Positions 33,632 through 46,470 of a stretch of DNA of 64,000 nt are shown piece after piece (within the stretch, counting starts at the first letter, position 1; every line of letters starts with the position of its first letter). The translations under genes were made by a program, and so were the position numbers. Below the pieces are notes generated by a model, which saw nothing but the letters and a program-made list of their open reading frames with translations, was not told the DNA's origin and searched no databases. Source of the DNA: Cryptomeria japonica (Eukaryota; Streptophyta; Pinopsida; Cupressales; Cupressaceae); the NCBI RefSeq assembly GCF_030272615.1, contig NC_081410.1:111977433-112041432 (forward strand), given 5' to 3'.

Positions 33632-34683
33632 TGTTGGTATTTTGGTATGGTTTTGTCATTGATGTCAACACCTGCTAACACACCTACTTTGGAGATCCAG
33701 CAACATTCACTGGCAATTAGTAAACTGTTCAACAATCACCGGTATATGGTTAACCGGCAGGATATAATGTTCACCGGTACCTGCAATGACATGGAAGACA
33801 CTTGGTAATGTCAAAGACATCATGTGGACACTTTTCCTTGAAGTAATATCATTGGTACATTCTTATTTGCATATTTTCTTTCACCGGCAAATAGGTCCAT
33901 ATTATCTAGGGTTACACCGGTAGGTTTATCTTTTCCAGATCAGCATGGCACGCTATGGAGATGATTTATTATTGTTGTAAATGCATTAAGCCGACATGCT
34001 CAATCAGTTATTGCATCGGTTATTGTATTATTTTTAAAATGTTTTATTGTAATATCTTGTAGAGCCGACCTACTAAAATTGGTCTTAGGGTATGGTATAA
34101 ATGTAAGATCTTATTTGTAAGATCAAGGGTGGAATACGAAAAAGAATTATAAGAAGGTATATGTGAGATTAAGCAGAGATATACACGAAGACATCATTTG
34201 AAGGTGAAGCTAGGTTTTTGTAGAAGCATATCAGCATTACACTGGTACTGAATCCAACATATGAAGATGTTATTTTGTGCAGTACATTCTCATTGGATTT
34301 AACCATCCATCTATAGTCAGTGGGACTCCCATTTGTGTTTGAGCAGTAAGCTCTAGGTTGTTGGCCTTTCTGCATGTGTAGACCCCTCTTGTACACTTAC
34401 TATCTACAGTAGTATCATTTGATTGTGGGTAAGGTTTCCCACTGTGGTTTTTCCCCTTACAGAGTTTCCACGTACAAATATTTGTGTCATGTGTTGTGGT
34501 TGACTTTGTGCTTATGTTTCATGCATTAATTCTTACCGATACAGCATTTCATGTTAACACTGTTTACCGAAACAATTAACTGTCTTACCGGTATTAAGTA
34601 ATAAGTTGGTTATTAAGATTTTGGTTTGAATTTATTAGACAACTGATTCACCCCCCCCCTCTCAATTGTCCCCGGGACCTACA
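33632..34683 (+). repeat. Solo LTR, Copia type, inside Tat-2 integrase
   Basis: 1,052 bp, TGTTGGTATTTTGG ... CCCGGGACCTACA, plus orientation, with TATA-like GTATAAATG at 34095-34103 and the 'ccactgtggtttttcccc' motif near 34440-34460. Flanks are AAGTT (33627-33631) and AAGTC (34684-34688), a 4-of-5 target duplication. It splits the zinc-binding domain of integrase between ...YYWPTMEKD and KCPKCQ. No internal element sequence remains, so it arose by LTR-LTR recombination. Confidence 0.88.
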
Positions 34684-35233
34684 AAGTCTTTTTCCATTGT
34701 TGGCCAATAATATCCCATTCTTAGAAGTTTTTAAGCAAGAGTAGGACCACTTAAATGCGTGCCATAGATACCTTCGTGAAGCTCTTGTAAAGCGGAGTCA
34801 GATTCATTATGATCAAGGCAACGAAGAAGAGTACCATCTAGACCTCGATGGTACAAAGTATCAGCAGTGAGAGTATAACGGGCGGCTTGCCGGATAAAGT
34901 TGCATTTTTGGTTTCGGTATAGGTCAATGGGTAGGATATTGTTTTTAAGATAGGCGTATATCGGTCCGTATTACGAAGAGTTAGAACTGGTCAAGGCATA
35001 GATAACATGGGCATCAAAATGGTCATAGGCTAGGGAGAATAGTTGCTCTACCAGAAACTCGTAACAATTATGTTGCTCTAGAATTTACAGTAGTGAAGCG
35101 ATAGTAGCCATTGCATCGGCTGCTCTGTTGTCCAACCTTGGTATTTGTTTGAAGGTGATGTGTACAAAATATTATTTGAAATCATCCACCATTCTTTTGT
35201 ATGGTAACAGCTTGTCGTCCTTTTGTTTGATAG
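34684..35233 (-). pseudogene. Tat-2 integrase N-terminus and preceding spacer
   Basis: The words LLRMGYYWPTMEKD (about 34735-34690) belong to the integrase N-terminal region that normally precedes the CHKC half of the zinc finger. Upstream, as far as the RNase H at 35234, the translation has several stops and only faint similarity to the usual spacer. Confidence 0.7.
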
Positions 35234-36025
35234 TCATTGTTGATTTGGTTGATGACTAGTTGTGAATCTCCGTAGACTTTTAATTTTGTGATTCTTCATT
35301 CTAAGGCCATTTTGATGCCTATAACCAATGGCCTCATATTCAACAATTTTATTTATGCATGGAAACATGAGCTGATATGATCGTGGTATGGTGTGCCCTT
35401 CAGGAGTGATGAACATAATGCCAACACCTGAGCCATGTTGAGTATAGGATCCATCAAAGTATAGGGTCCATTGTTTGGTGGAAATCGCAAGAACATCCCT
35501 ATCTAGAAATTTGATCTCCATTGGTTGTTTTCCAAGTAGTGGTTCTTCAGCCAATTGATCTACAATTGCTTGTCCTTTGATAGCTCGTCACTCTATGTAG
35601 TGGATATCAAATTAACTGAAAATCATGACCCATTTAGCCAATCTGCCTGTAAGAGCTGCTTTGCTGAGTAAATATTTGAGAGGATCAATTTTTGCTATGA
35701 GGTTGATGGTGTGAGCTAGCATGTAGTGCAGGAAATTTTGAGAGACAAATACCACTATCAGACAAGCCTTCTCAATGAATGTATAGTTGAGTTCATATCC
35801 ATTCAATGTCTTGCTAATGTAATATATAGCTCGTTCCTTGCCTTGTTGATCTTCTTGTGCTAATAATGCTCCCAGTGATAGATTTATTGTTGAAATATAG
35901 AGAATGAGTGGCTTCCCTTCTATTGGTGGTACTAGAACTGGTGGGTTCATTAGATATTGCTTGATTTGATAGAATGATTCTGCACATTTGGCTTCCCATC
36001 TAAATGGTACATTTTTATGTAGCAA
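35234..36025 (-). pseudogene. Tat-2 double RNase H: degenerate retroviral-type then archaeal-type
   Basis: RNase H removes the RNA strand during reverse transcription. The first domain (36025-35612) is the normal Gypsy RNase H position (FRWEAKCAESFYQIKQYL, ERAIYYISKTLNGYELNY). At the first catalytic Asp (usually TDAS) it has YISTINLS, so it has lost that residue. The second domain (about 35460-35234) reads WTLYFDGSYTQHGSGVGI and keeps the FDGS Asp; this is the archaeal-type RNase H (aRNH) typical of Tat elements, in its usual place between RNase H and integrase. Its C-terminal part is degenerate. Confidence 0.82.
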
Positions 36026-36106
36026 ATGATTGAATGGTAGACTTTTATCTGCTAGTTGAGCGATGAATCACCTGATTGACTGGAGTCATCCTTGTAGAGA
36101 TTTGAG

Positions 36107-36832
36107 CTAGTTGATGTTCTTTGGTGGTGGCATCTCCATTATGGCTTGTACTTTTGCTGGATCTACTTCAATACCCTTTGCTGAAACTATGTAGCCTAGT
36201 AACTTGCCTGATGTCACCCCGAAGACACACCTCTTAAGGTTGAGCCTAACTTGGAATTTCTCTAATCTGTCAAAAATCTTCTCTAAGATGCTTAGATGTT
36301 CTGCCCAAGTAAATGATTTAGATAGTAAATCATCCACATAGTCTTTCATGAAGGTATGCATCATGTCATGAAAAATTGTTGTCATTTCTTGTTGATAAGT
36401 TGCCCCTGTATTCTTTAAGCCAAATGGCATGACATTCCAACAGTACGTTCCCTAAGGATAGGTGAATGTTGTTCTATCTTGATCCTCTGGGGATATCTTG
36501 ATTTGATTATAGCCTGAAAAACCGTCCATTAGTGATAGCATTGCATGGCCTGCTGTGAGGTCTATAATTATGTCGATACTGGGCAAAGGAAAGTCATCCT
36601 TTGGATAGGCTTTGTTGACATCTCTAAAATTGGTGCATATTCTGATACTGCCTTCTGGTTTGGAAACTGGTACAATGTTGGAAATCCATTCAGTGTAGTC
36701 GATAGGTCGAATAAATCCGATGTCTAATAGTTTCTTCAGCTCAGCTTTGACCATGAGTGCTACATGTGGATTCATCTTTCTCAATTTTTGCTTGACTGGT
36801 TTAGCTCCTGGAGTAATGGATAAGTGATGCAT
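36107..36832 (-). pseudogene. Tat-2 reverse transcriptase
   Basis: The 5' half (36832-36452) has LRKMNPHVALMVKAELKKLL, SIRICTNFRDVNKAYPKDDF and MDGFSGYNQIKISPEDQ; after a stop the rest (36430-36107) has MPFGLKNTGATYQQ and the catalytic YVDD (FMKDYVDDLL). Two stops interrupt it. The wording DFRDVNKAYPKD and GYNQIKI is typical of the Tat lineage. Confidence 0.9.
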
Positions 36833-38450
36833 GATTAACTATGGATCAATCCCGGGAATATCTGCATATGACCAAGCAAAGTTGATTTGCTTTTCTTAGA
36901 AAAATTTGATAAACTCTGATTTTTCTTCCTCTGTCAAAGATTCTGCAAGGTGTATGTTTTTTGTTGCTTTCGTTGTACCAATGTTGATTGATTGAGTGGG
37001 CTCAATCAATATGGGTGATCGTTCCTGATAATGTTCAAGAAGAGTGTCAAGTCTCCCATCTTTAGGTGCCTTAAAAAAAATTTCACCCTCAGATGCGTCC
37101 TTTATTTTTACTTTTTTGTGATCTATTGCTGCCATTGACTGGTTTTCAGCAGTAGATCTTTTATTTTGTTCATTTTTGCGACTGAGAGACTTGGCACTCC
37201 CCTGATTGCAGATGTCACTACTTTGTTCACTAGTAGAGTCTATTTCTGGGTTAATGGTACACAAGTAATGGATAATGGATTTGTCATTCAGGAAAATTGG
37301 TATGTCATGATTTTCAGGTTCGTCCCAGTCTATGAGGTCAGGAAAGACAAGTGGTAAGGAATCATTAGGTGGATCAAGTTCAACTGTTCTAAGTGTTAGG
37401 ATGGAGGTATCATCGTGGTTGGCCAGGGTATTAAAGAAGTTAAGGATTTTGTCGAGGTCTTCGATGGTATCATCTTCTGTGTAGACTTGCTTATAATGTT
37501 AATGCTCATTTTCTTTGGTGTCATAGATATTCTGTGGACCAAATTCAAGTGGTCTAGGTTCTGTGTCATGTTCTTCTTGAGAGATGGGTGTATGACTGTC
37601 ATTTGCAGCAATATCTTCAGTAACATTGGAACAACTACCCCATTCATATTCATTGGATTCAGTTTCAAAGGTATTATCCTAGATTCTGGCAGTGTTGTGG
37701 ACAGGTATGTTGTAGGGTGAAAACAGGTCTTTGATGATGGATACAAGTCTGATATTTTTCTCTGATTTTGTGTCAAATCATGCTTCCACTCTTTACATTT
37801 GTTCATATACTGTCTCTTCTCGGGGAGTCATGATGTTATTAGGAGGTAATTCCTCTTTGTGCGACACTGGTTCTTGAACATGATGTACTTCGGTAGTAGA
37901 TGTTTCCTTCTTTTGATTGATGTGTTTCCCTTGATGTTGCTTTCGTTCTTGATTTTCATGTTCTTTGTGTATTGTCTCTGCTGACTCAAATAATGCTTTC
38001 TGTCAGGAGTCCTCCTTGTATTTCTTCTTTGCTTTCCACTGATGTTTTTGGTAGTTTCTTAGTGTCTTCCTTGGTAGTAGAGAGTGTTCATAGCCCAATC
38101 TTGTTTTGTCTTTACTGAATTTTGAAGGAGGATCTAATGGTTCTATGATGCCTTCCTGTCGTTTGTCGATAGGTCCTTTGCCATTGTATCCCATTTGTTG
38201 CATGATCAATTAACCTTTTACATACAGGTGTGTTGGTATAGCTACCTCCATAGTAGTTTCTTTGTCTGCTTCCTCATCCTTGTATAGCCAACTAAGGATG
38301 TCTTTTTCCTCTTATTCATGTGCTAGAGTGCCTAGTTGGATAAATTTGACATCAAACTTGGTGATGGGTTGTGTTGCTTGATGTGTTGATATTGTAGGTA
38401 ATCCATGAGATTTAGGTGATGCTAGTAAGTTGGGTAAACACAAAGGTTCC
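36833..38450 (-). pseudogene. Tat-2 protease-reverse transcriptase linker with a G-patch-like motif
   Basis: Low-complexity acidic linker (pieces at 38209-38003, 37806-37396 and 37264-36896) between protease and reverse transcriptase. Near 38205 it reads MQQMGYNGKGPIDKRQEGI, resembling a G-patch (glycines spaced after an 'MGY.GKG' start), a nucleic-acid-binding motif also found after the protease of some retroviruses. The rest is Ser/Glu/Asp-rich and degenerate. It is cut off at its 5' side by the 20.1-kb insertion and continues at 58583. Confidence 0.6.
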
Positions 38451-39490
38451 TATTGACGTTTTTTTTGACACACCCACCAACAGTCAAGTAGTTTATGCAA
38501 CACTCACCACCTCACTTGAAAAGTAATGAGTTTGGAAGAACTCACTACCCCAAGGTCTCTGTAGTCGGGTCTCGATGATAATGCATATCTCAATGGTTGA
38601 TGTGGTTAAACCTGTAAAGGGGCCTGTTGGTTAGAGCTAAATCTCATTGGTTTACGGATAATTGCACTTCCTCTCTTTTTTTTTTGTATTTTATGATTTA
38701 AGATTCTCTGGGGAAATAAAATGTGAAGCATAAGGGAAACAAGAAAATAACAATAAAGATCAATACAATGACAACTTAATAAACTATTCAATTAGTTTCC
38801 TCCAATTTGAGCAATTATCAAATATTATCCAAGTTAGCATTCAACAACGGACTTCCATAAAACCTGCAAAATCATCAATTTCACAAATCCGTGGACATAA
38901 AATCATCAACAATATGGCCTATCACAGTAATTCTCATACACCACTGACATGCACAATATGGTTCATAACATGATAGACAAAAAGATTACCACATTGCTAA
39001 CTCAAAATAATAGACATTACCTGACTACACAGAACAATTTGGTAGAATATAAATGTAGATCAAGCAATCTACAAGTTGATTTTCATATTAATCTCCATGA
39101 ATATATAACAAAAATAACTCAAACTTCTTAACAATCTGCAAAATACTCTAAAAATCTCTAAGTAGGCCACAAATCATCAATTTGGGACCTCTACAAATGA
39201 ATCTAACTTCTCAATTTATAGAAGCTCTTCACCCTATTATTTAGGAAATAACTCTACCCTAAATTAAGAACTAAAATTAGGAGTCCCAGTTAACTTGCAA
39301 GTTTCTGCCTGGACACTCCACTTAACAACTACAAAACGGACGTTGCATGAGCACTACGAAGGCCATGCTAGGTGAGCCACATTTTCGTAATCATGCAGGA
39401 TTTCTTTCAAAATTGGGACTTGAGTAGGAGGAGCAGTTTTAAAATAAAATAAAAATCTTTGCTATCTTTAACAATTGTGTACCTAACTTT

Positions 39491-42400
39491 TTATTTCCTG
39501 GTAAAAGCCTTATAATTTTCAATTATGCATGCAACTGCTTGGACTGGCGGATTGGTTACATGCTTTATTCTAAATTTATATTTCTTCAAAGCCTCATCTA
39601 CATGTGCTCCTTGTTCCTCTAACTCCCTTATTATATCTGCCACCTCTTTACACTGAGTAATCAGCTGTGTGTATCTATCCATAAGGGCGGCATCGAACTG
39701 AGCAACAGGTCCTAGGTTTTTTGCCTCATATGTATCCCATTGATTCAAAACTTGTTGCTGGTCCATTATTCCAGTATCAGCTATTCTGAGGATAAAAGGC
39801 CCTAGTATATTCATCACAAAATTCTCATATGACAAAATCTCCTTGAGGAGAGGGTCCCGAATGTTAGTCATCTCCTTGATATACTGCTAATACATTTCCA
39901 TTTTCAGCTCCAAAATGTATATGTAAGACTGCAAATTCTCACAACTATCCCCTCCTAAGAGGTCTTCTTTTACTATCAGCTCTTCTCCTAACTATAGTAT
40001 CCTTTTCCAAATTCGAATCTATTTATTAAAGGTTTTCTCCTTCCACTCCCATTGTGTGGAGCAAGTTGTCAAAGCTCCACCCGCCTATACCGCCTTACGG
40101 TATATTTCCATTGTATTCTGTAGAAACAATCTAATCTTGGCGGCATTTACCTGAGTCCAAGATTTGGCGGCCGCAACTACTCGTCTCACCTCTATTAGTG
40201 CCTTTACCTCTCCCTCTGGTAGTGATGAGGTTGAAGGTAGGTCATCTATTCTACAAGAGTCCAAAGGTTTACACATTTCTATCAAGAGTTGTTTATACTG
40301 CCCAAGTTGCACCTTAAGCTCCATATTTAAGGTGTGCTCCTTTTCCACGCACCCTCTGACAATACTTGTGGCTTAAGGTATCTAATTCTCCCCACTTGGT
40401 TTGCTTACCTAGGTTTACCTATGATATTTGGTATTTGGGAGAAGCTTGTCCCTCAGCCTGCGATGGAACCGCCACATCTACAATCACTTCACCAGAACTA
40501 GTTTTTGACAGGTGATGAACCGTCTTCAGCTTCTTTACCTTTGGTGGTTCCTCGGTGATTGCTTGTTGTAGAGTAACCATGGGGAGCTCTACTTTTCTCT
40601 TTTTCTTCCTAAAGGTTAACTCCAGCCATTGTGGTATATCTTCATCTTTATCACCTTGATGTGATACAATATCTATAGTTATGACATGAACCTCTGCCTG
40701 CTCTTTCGCTTCATCTCTTGCTTCAGCTCTCGTTTACCCAGGATCTTGGAATGATGAAATCTGGCAGGCTAGGTTAGCTTGGAGAGCTTGTTGTTTGTGT
40801 AATTCTCCTAGCTTACCACTGACCTCCTCATTGAACGCCATTTCTTCATCACCTGGCTCCATCTCTTCTTGCCCAGCTGCTATATCCTTAAGAAGGTCCT
40901 CTTGATCTTGAGGAGTTAGAATCAACCTTTCATTCAAGATGTCTTCTACCTCACCCCCTTCTTGTTCGCTCCCTAGCAGTCGTTGTTGCTCAACATCCTC
41001 CTCTTCTTGATCTAAGTCAGACTCAATGTTTCTAACTTTTACCTCCTCAGTAGTGGATGTGAAACCTTGCACTCTGCGCTGCCCTGTAGATACATTAACT
41101 AATGGTGGTGTGGGAGTAGTGGTGCCTGAAGCACTTGTTGTACCTATGGAAGGTGGCTGAGCAAGTACCTCCTCAGTGGCTTCTACTTTCTCTTCTTGTC
41201 CCTGGGTACCCTCCCCTTCAGTGTGGCCTATAGCGGTCCTTGGTGGGAGAAATTTGGCAAGTGGAACAGCGCCTGGCCCCTCAGTCACCCCTAGGTCTAC
41301 AACCTTCTTCAGTAGTTCAAACTCCCTCATCTTTTCCTGGAGTTTCTTCAATAAGTCCTTAGTACTCTCTTGTGACCTATCTTCCTCACCTGGGTCGATG
41401 GAGGTATTCTACCTTGAGGTTGACCTTGTCTTTCGGGCGTACTCCTTATGGCCTCTTGATTGAGGTACCCCTGAGGTGGACTCCTTCTATTTTGTCTTTG
41501 ATATGCTAGGCCTTATCCTCTAGCTTAACCATTGTTTTGTTCTATTAATGATGGCCTGCAAGACCTTCTCCATATTTGTATCTTCGGTTGCAGACCATTT
41601 TACTGGGGAGAGGGGCCTCTTGTCTATCCTTGATTCTCTATAAATTAGATCAAGTAACTCTCCATCATCCCTCGGGTCTTTAGGGAGGTTAGTCTCAATA
41701 CCAAAATCTCTCACCTATGGCACGGATAACCTGTTATAGCTCTTCTCCCTAACCTCAAAACTGTCCTGCAAGTTGGCCTAAAAGTCTTCCAAGTTGGGCT
41801 TATGCCCCTCACATGCCTTAGGCATAGCTTGTTTAAGTTTCCTGTAGGGATCATAAAATTCCCTAGCGTGCTCATATTCCTTCAAGTTTAGATCTTGAAG
41901 CTCTTATTCTACCAACTTTGCCACTTGTGTCTTGGAACAGGCAAAGTACCCAAAGGACACCAAGAAATCAATTCCTGCCTTATGCTTTGATGACAGCAGT
42001 GATTGGAGGCCTACAAGCTGCCTTACATATTCTAGCAGGATCACCCTATCATTGCAATAACGAGGCAACAGCATTGGGTTCCCTGTGAATCCACTAACCT
42101 TGATATAAGTGGATCGTGGGTTTTGGATAAACCAACACACCCACTCCCGGATGATAGCCATAGCCTCGGGCCTAATCAGGTATCCTGTATCTCCTATTAA
42201 TTTGATGATTATTGGGAAAATAAAGGCATCATTAACCCTCTTGAAATGCACCTTAGAATTGGCTAGAGTAAGTTGGGAATAATACTCCCATATCTTCTTT
42301 TGTCCTTCATTCTCTCCCAATTGTCCTTCCACTTGTAGGCCTAGGAATTTTCCAGCTCTGGCAGCTACCCAAATGACATATGATGTGAAGAAGAATTGTT

Positions 42401-43115
42401 TTGTGTGTTGCACCTCTTTCATCTACCTACAGATATTATCAGAGAGGATTTGCGGCCAGTAAAAGTATTGTTTCCCTATCAAAATGGTGGTCATGAACTG
42501 GAACATCCAAGGATGGAAGTGCTTGCAGTCTGGCTTGTCGAAGGCCCTACTGAGCATGATGATTAAATCTCTTTGAGGCTCTTTGAATTCCGCCCTTAGG
42601 ATCTTTGTTGCCTTGAGCCTTGTCTTTCTTTCTTCTTCTAACCAGTTCACATTCATATGCCTTTTGCTGGCCGATGTATTGTCATTCCATGCCTTCAAGG
42701 CCTCTTCTTCGGTCAACAGAAATGCTTCCTCTCTGGTTGGAATTCCAAAGACAAAACCAAGCATATATGGAGACAAGTCTATGACTGTCTTTCCCTGTGC
42801 ATCTGTTCATTTTCTAGTTTCTGGATTGTAAAATAGTGCAATGGACATTATGAATTCTGGTGCTTGTACTGACTGTGGGAAAAGAGTGGCTTCAACTAAG
42901 CTAGACCTCTTAATTCTTCGGTGGAGGGCCTCCAGAGTAGATTTATCCAATTGAACCCTAATATCTTCAATTTCGATGTGGTCAATTTCAGTATCAGTAA
43001 CCCATCTGATTTGATCCTCTAGCTTTGAAACATATACCTGTCCCTGGTAATGATACTTCATGGTGGCCAGGAGTCTATCAATTTCTTTGCCTCTTTTGTT
43101 GGAGGATGAGTCCAT
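39491..43115 (-). pseudogene. LTR-borne reading frame, copy B
   Basis: Same protein as copies A and C, from MDSSSNKRGKEIDRLLATMK (43115) to ENYKAFTRK (39491). Three nonsense codons, at 42807-42809, 42423-42425 and 41520-41522, are also present in copy C at the equivalent places. The frame from 41351 to 40734 is a single 205-codon stretch rich in Glu/Gln, and 40348-40085 and 39871-39491 are the C-terminal parts. Small indels shift the frame. The protein family is unknown. In the 3' LTR it would lie downstream of gag-pol and could only be expressed from that LTR's own TATA box. Confidence 0.7.
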
Positions 43116-43677
43116 CTAACCACTTGAACCTGTAGGCAAAACACAAATCTTCAGTCCTCATTACTAAACATAAATTTTGATTCACTTTGGGACTTCAGGG
43201 TCCTGGGATCCTGGGGTAAGCACAAAAGGGAGAAGGCTCGAAACTCTTGGGATCCAGGGTTCTAAGGTGAAGTCTATAAAACCCTCTCAGAACTCTGAGG
43301 ATCCGGGGTTTCGGGCTCCTGGTTTGAGGCGATCCAAAACTCTGGGGATTCGGGGTTCCAGGGTGGAATGGAGGTCAACACCCAGAACTCTGGGGATCCG
43401 GGATTCTGGGGTGGAAATGGAGGTCACCCAGAACTCCGGGGATCCGGGGTTCCAAGTGGGAAAACTAGGGCACACCAAAAAAAAAAAGTGAAAAACAAAC
43501 AATAAGAAAAAGAAATCCAACCTAGAAAAACATCAGGAGGGGAGAAAATTCACCAACCTGGTGAATCAAAAACCAAAAAAAATGCCAAGAGAGAGCTTGG
43601 AGGTCCAGAGGTTCATGACTTGGGGCTAGGGAGGAGAAGCTTTGAATGCACAAATGAACTCAAAAAGCTCATCATCT

Positions 43678-43687
43678 CTTATATATA
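43678..43687 (-). promoter_or_regulatory. TATA box of copy B
   Basis: TATATATAAG on the minus strand, between the GC-rich U3 repeats and the probable leader intron. Confidence 0.6.
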
Positions 43688-44032
43688 GCCTTCCGAATCC
43701 TTTCGTACGAAAACCATAAACATGATCTCAGGACTCCAGGGTCCCAGGGTTCCGAGGTCGACAGAAAGCACTAGAACAAAACCACCTCAGGACTCTGGGA
43801 CTTCGAAGTTCCGAGGTCAGAACAACAAGGACCTCGGGACTCTAGGACTTCGGAGTTTTGAGGTCGGAACAAAAAGGGTTCTCAGGACTCCGAGACTCTG
43901 GATTTCTGAGGTCGAAACAAAAAGGGACTTTGGGACTCCGGAGTTCTGAGGTAAAACCAAAAAGAAGAAAAAGGGGGTCCATATTTTGACTCAAGGAGAC
44001 TAAATGGGGAAACAGATATGCTAAGCATAACA

Positions 44033-45058
44033 AATGGCGACTGTCTGGGAAAAATGACTATAGGCAATTTAGAATTTCAGAATCTCTGGTTAACCCGACA
44101 CTTAAGGCTATTATCATTCAAAAGGATGTATAAGAGTAGAAGATGAGTCAGTGATGAATAAACAACCAAGACAAGGAATAGACATGATCAACCCTTAAGT
44201 GTGTGCGTATGATTTATTACTCCATGATTCCAATAATATAGATAGTCAAAGGAAACTAGGCGCAAGCTACATAGGTGAAGTCATTACCCGTGTTTCGTGC
44301 AAGGTTATCCTGGGCATAGCTCTGTTGCCAGTTAGGCATCTATAGCCCCGATAGAGATGCCTCTGGCTCCCGTCAAACAGTGCTCCACTGCCAGCCAGGC
44401 GTCCATAGCCCCAGTGGAGGTTACTTGAAACACCCATTTGAGTTGCTTAAGAGGATCATTTCACTCTCTCTCTCTCTTTTTCTTTTTTTTTTGAAAACAT
44501 TATAGCATATAGAGCATGACTTCTTTTCTTTAATAATCTTTTAAGCAACTTTCAAACATTGAAGTTCGATAACTGGGTTGGGAGCCACAGTGGATAACAT
44601 GAAACGCCTTGACTTCGGATTTTTCACTTGATAACCAGTTTATCTGCTATCTCGCAAAACCTTTGTGATGTATCTTAATGTGACACTAGTGTTGAGTTTA
44701 TCAAGCTAGCCTTTTCCAAATTGAAGTCAAAAACTCGGATCATATTTAAATGATTATATACCACTTTGAATGAGTATAGACAAAGGTTTCAAACTCAACC
44801 AAATGACAATGAAATCATAAATAGCAGAGAGTCGAAGTCTCTCAGAATTTGGCAAGGTGTTATACAAAGGATACCTACTTCCTTTTAGAAACTTCAAGAA
44901 CAAAACATATACCCCGACCCAACAAACAAAAGAACAAACAAGAAAAGAAAACAAAAACAAAAGGAAAACACATAACAAGGCCCAAAAAAAAAAATGAAGC
45001 ACAACTAAAAAGAAAACAACTAACTACTATATACAATAGGTCAAGATTTATTGAGGAT
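44033..45058 (-). other. 3' non-coding region of the 20.1-kb element
   Basis: No gene. It contains a duplicated segment of about 65 bp at about 44310-44420 (gctatggacgcctggctggc and gctatagatgcctaactggc on the minus strand), a CT/GA microsatellite near 44465-44482, and A-rich DNA at about 44880-45030 (plus strand). Directly beside the LTR the plus strand reads TGGCGACTGTCTGGGA (44035-44050), which looks like a tRNA-Arg-type PBS in the wrong orientation. Confidence 0.55.
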
Positions 45059-46470
45059 TTAATCAAAGTAATGCTTGAGGAACTGACCATTAACGAGTAA
45101 TGGTACCAGTTCTCCAGTCAATGAGCTCAACCTAAAAGTGTTCTCGCCTAGAATTTCAGCTATTTGGTAAGGACCTAGCCACAACCTTTCAAACTTGTGA
45201 TGTTCACCTTTCTTTTCCTTGGCCTTGTCCCATAATAGGACTAGGTCAGAGATCCGAAAAGCTTTCACCTTGGCTCTTTTATCAAACCATCGCTTAACAA
45301 TGGCTTGATGCTTGGCAAAGTGTTGTAGCGTATTAATATTTTTTTCGTCAAGTCTTAATAAGTTTAAGAGGCGTACCTCTACCTGATCCTCAATGTCAAG
45401 TTCTCTCATTAATTGGAGGACAGGTATTTGTAAGTTAATTGGGAAAACAGGGGTCTAGCCATAGACAAGGTAGTATGGAGAAGTTCCCAGGGCAGCTTTT
45501 ATTCTGGTTTGATCAGCCCATAGGGAATATCTTAGTTGATTATGCCAATCCCTAGGGTTTTTCTAGAGTAGCTTCTTGATGACATCTAGGATGTTCTTTT
45601 TTGTGGATTCAGCTACCCCATTACCTTGCAGGTAATAGTTGGATGAAAATTTCAATATCACTTTATATTGGTATGACCATTGCATCAACTATGCAGAAGT
45701 AAAAGCAAGACCATTATCACATACCAGAGCGAACGGCATACCAAACCTAGTGATGATATGATCTTCAATAAATTTCAGGACTACCTCAGCAGTAGCATTG
45801 CGGCAGGCAATGGCTTCTGTCCACCGGGTACAATAATTTGTTTTTGTAAGAATAAACTTATGCCCTGCAGATGAATTAGGGTTAATAACTCCTACAAAAT
45901 CCAGGGCCCATTGAGCAAAAGGTCTTACCTCAAACACTGGATGGAGAGGCATAGCGGGATTTCTTTCTCTAGAGGTTGTAGTTTGGCACGTATGGCAATG
46001 TCGGACATGTTCATGAGTATCCTTAAACATGCTAGGCAAATAATATCCAGCCTTCAAAATTTGATGTGCAATGGCATCTGCTAACCCATGACCAATACCA
46101 TATTTCCCGTGAAATTCCTCAATCATTTATGGGCTTCTTGATGATCAAGGCACCGAAGGTAGATACCCTCATAATTTTTTCTATAAAGTGTTGAATCCTT
46201 GATCATATAATTAGCACTCTTGAGCCTTAATGCTCATCTTTGTGTGGTTGTCAATCCCTCTGGACACCTATTATTCAACAATACAAATACCAAATCTGTG
46301 TATCAAGGGTCCTTAGTGAATGAATTCAATGTATATTGTTGGCACTGGATTTGAGGGATGTTGGTCGCCATGGCCTAAGACAATCCTTGGCCTTAGACCA
46401 ACTTCATTGGATGCATCTCTAAGTCAAATTCTTGCAATATTTCCATCCATTTCCCTCATCATTCTCCCAG
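45059..46470 (-). pseudogene. Integrase of the 20.1-kb element
   Basis: The zinc finger (KYGIGHGLADAIAHQILKAG ... HCHTCQ, from about 46105), the first catalytic Asp (FAQWALDFVG, near 45910) and the second (ALVCDNGLAFTSA, near 45720) are visible in 46126-45689. After a stop, spacer words ADQTRIKAALGTSPYYLVYG follow, and the C-terminal domain is at 45409-45059 (FRISDLVLLWDKAKEKKG, KFERLWLGPYQIAEIL). The core is broken by stops. No second RNase H lies between reverse transcriptase and integrase. Confidence 0.85.

Larger units (their letters stand above)
38451..44032 (-). repeat. 3' LTR (copy B) of the 20.1-kb element
   Basis: 5,582 bp. In reading direction: start 44032 TGTTATGCTTAGC, GC-rich repeats (43980-43700), TATATATAAG (43687-43678), probable intron (about 43553-43130), reading frame 43115-39491, then about 1 kb of AT-rich DNA to 38451. 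It is 161 bp longer than copy C, mainly from extra repeat units. Confidence 0.85.
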
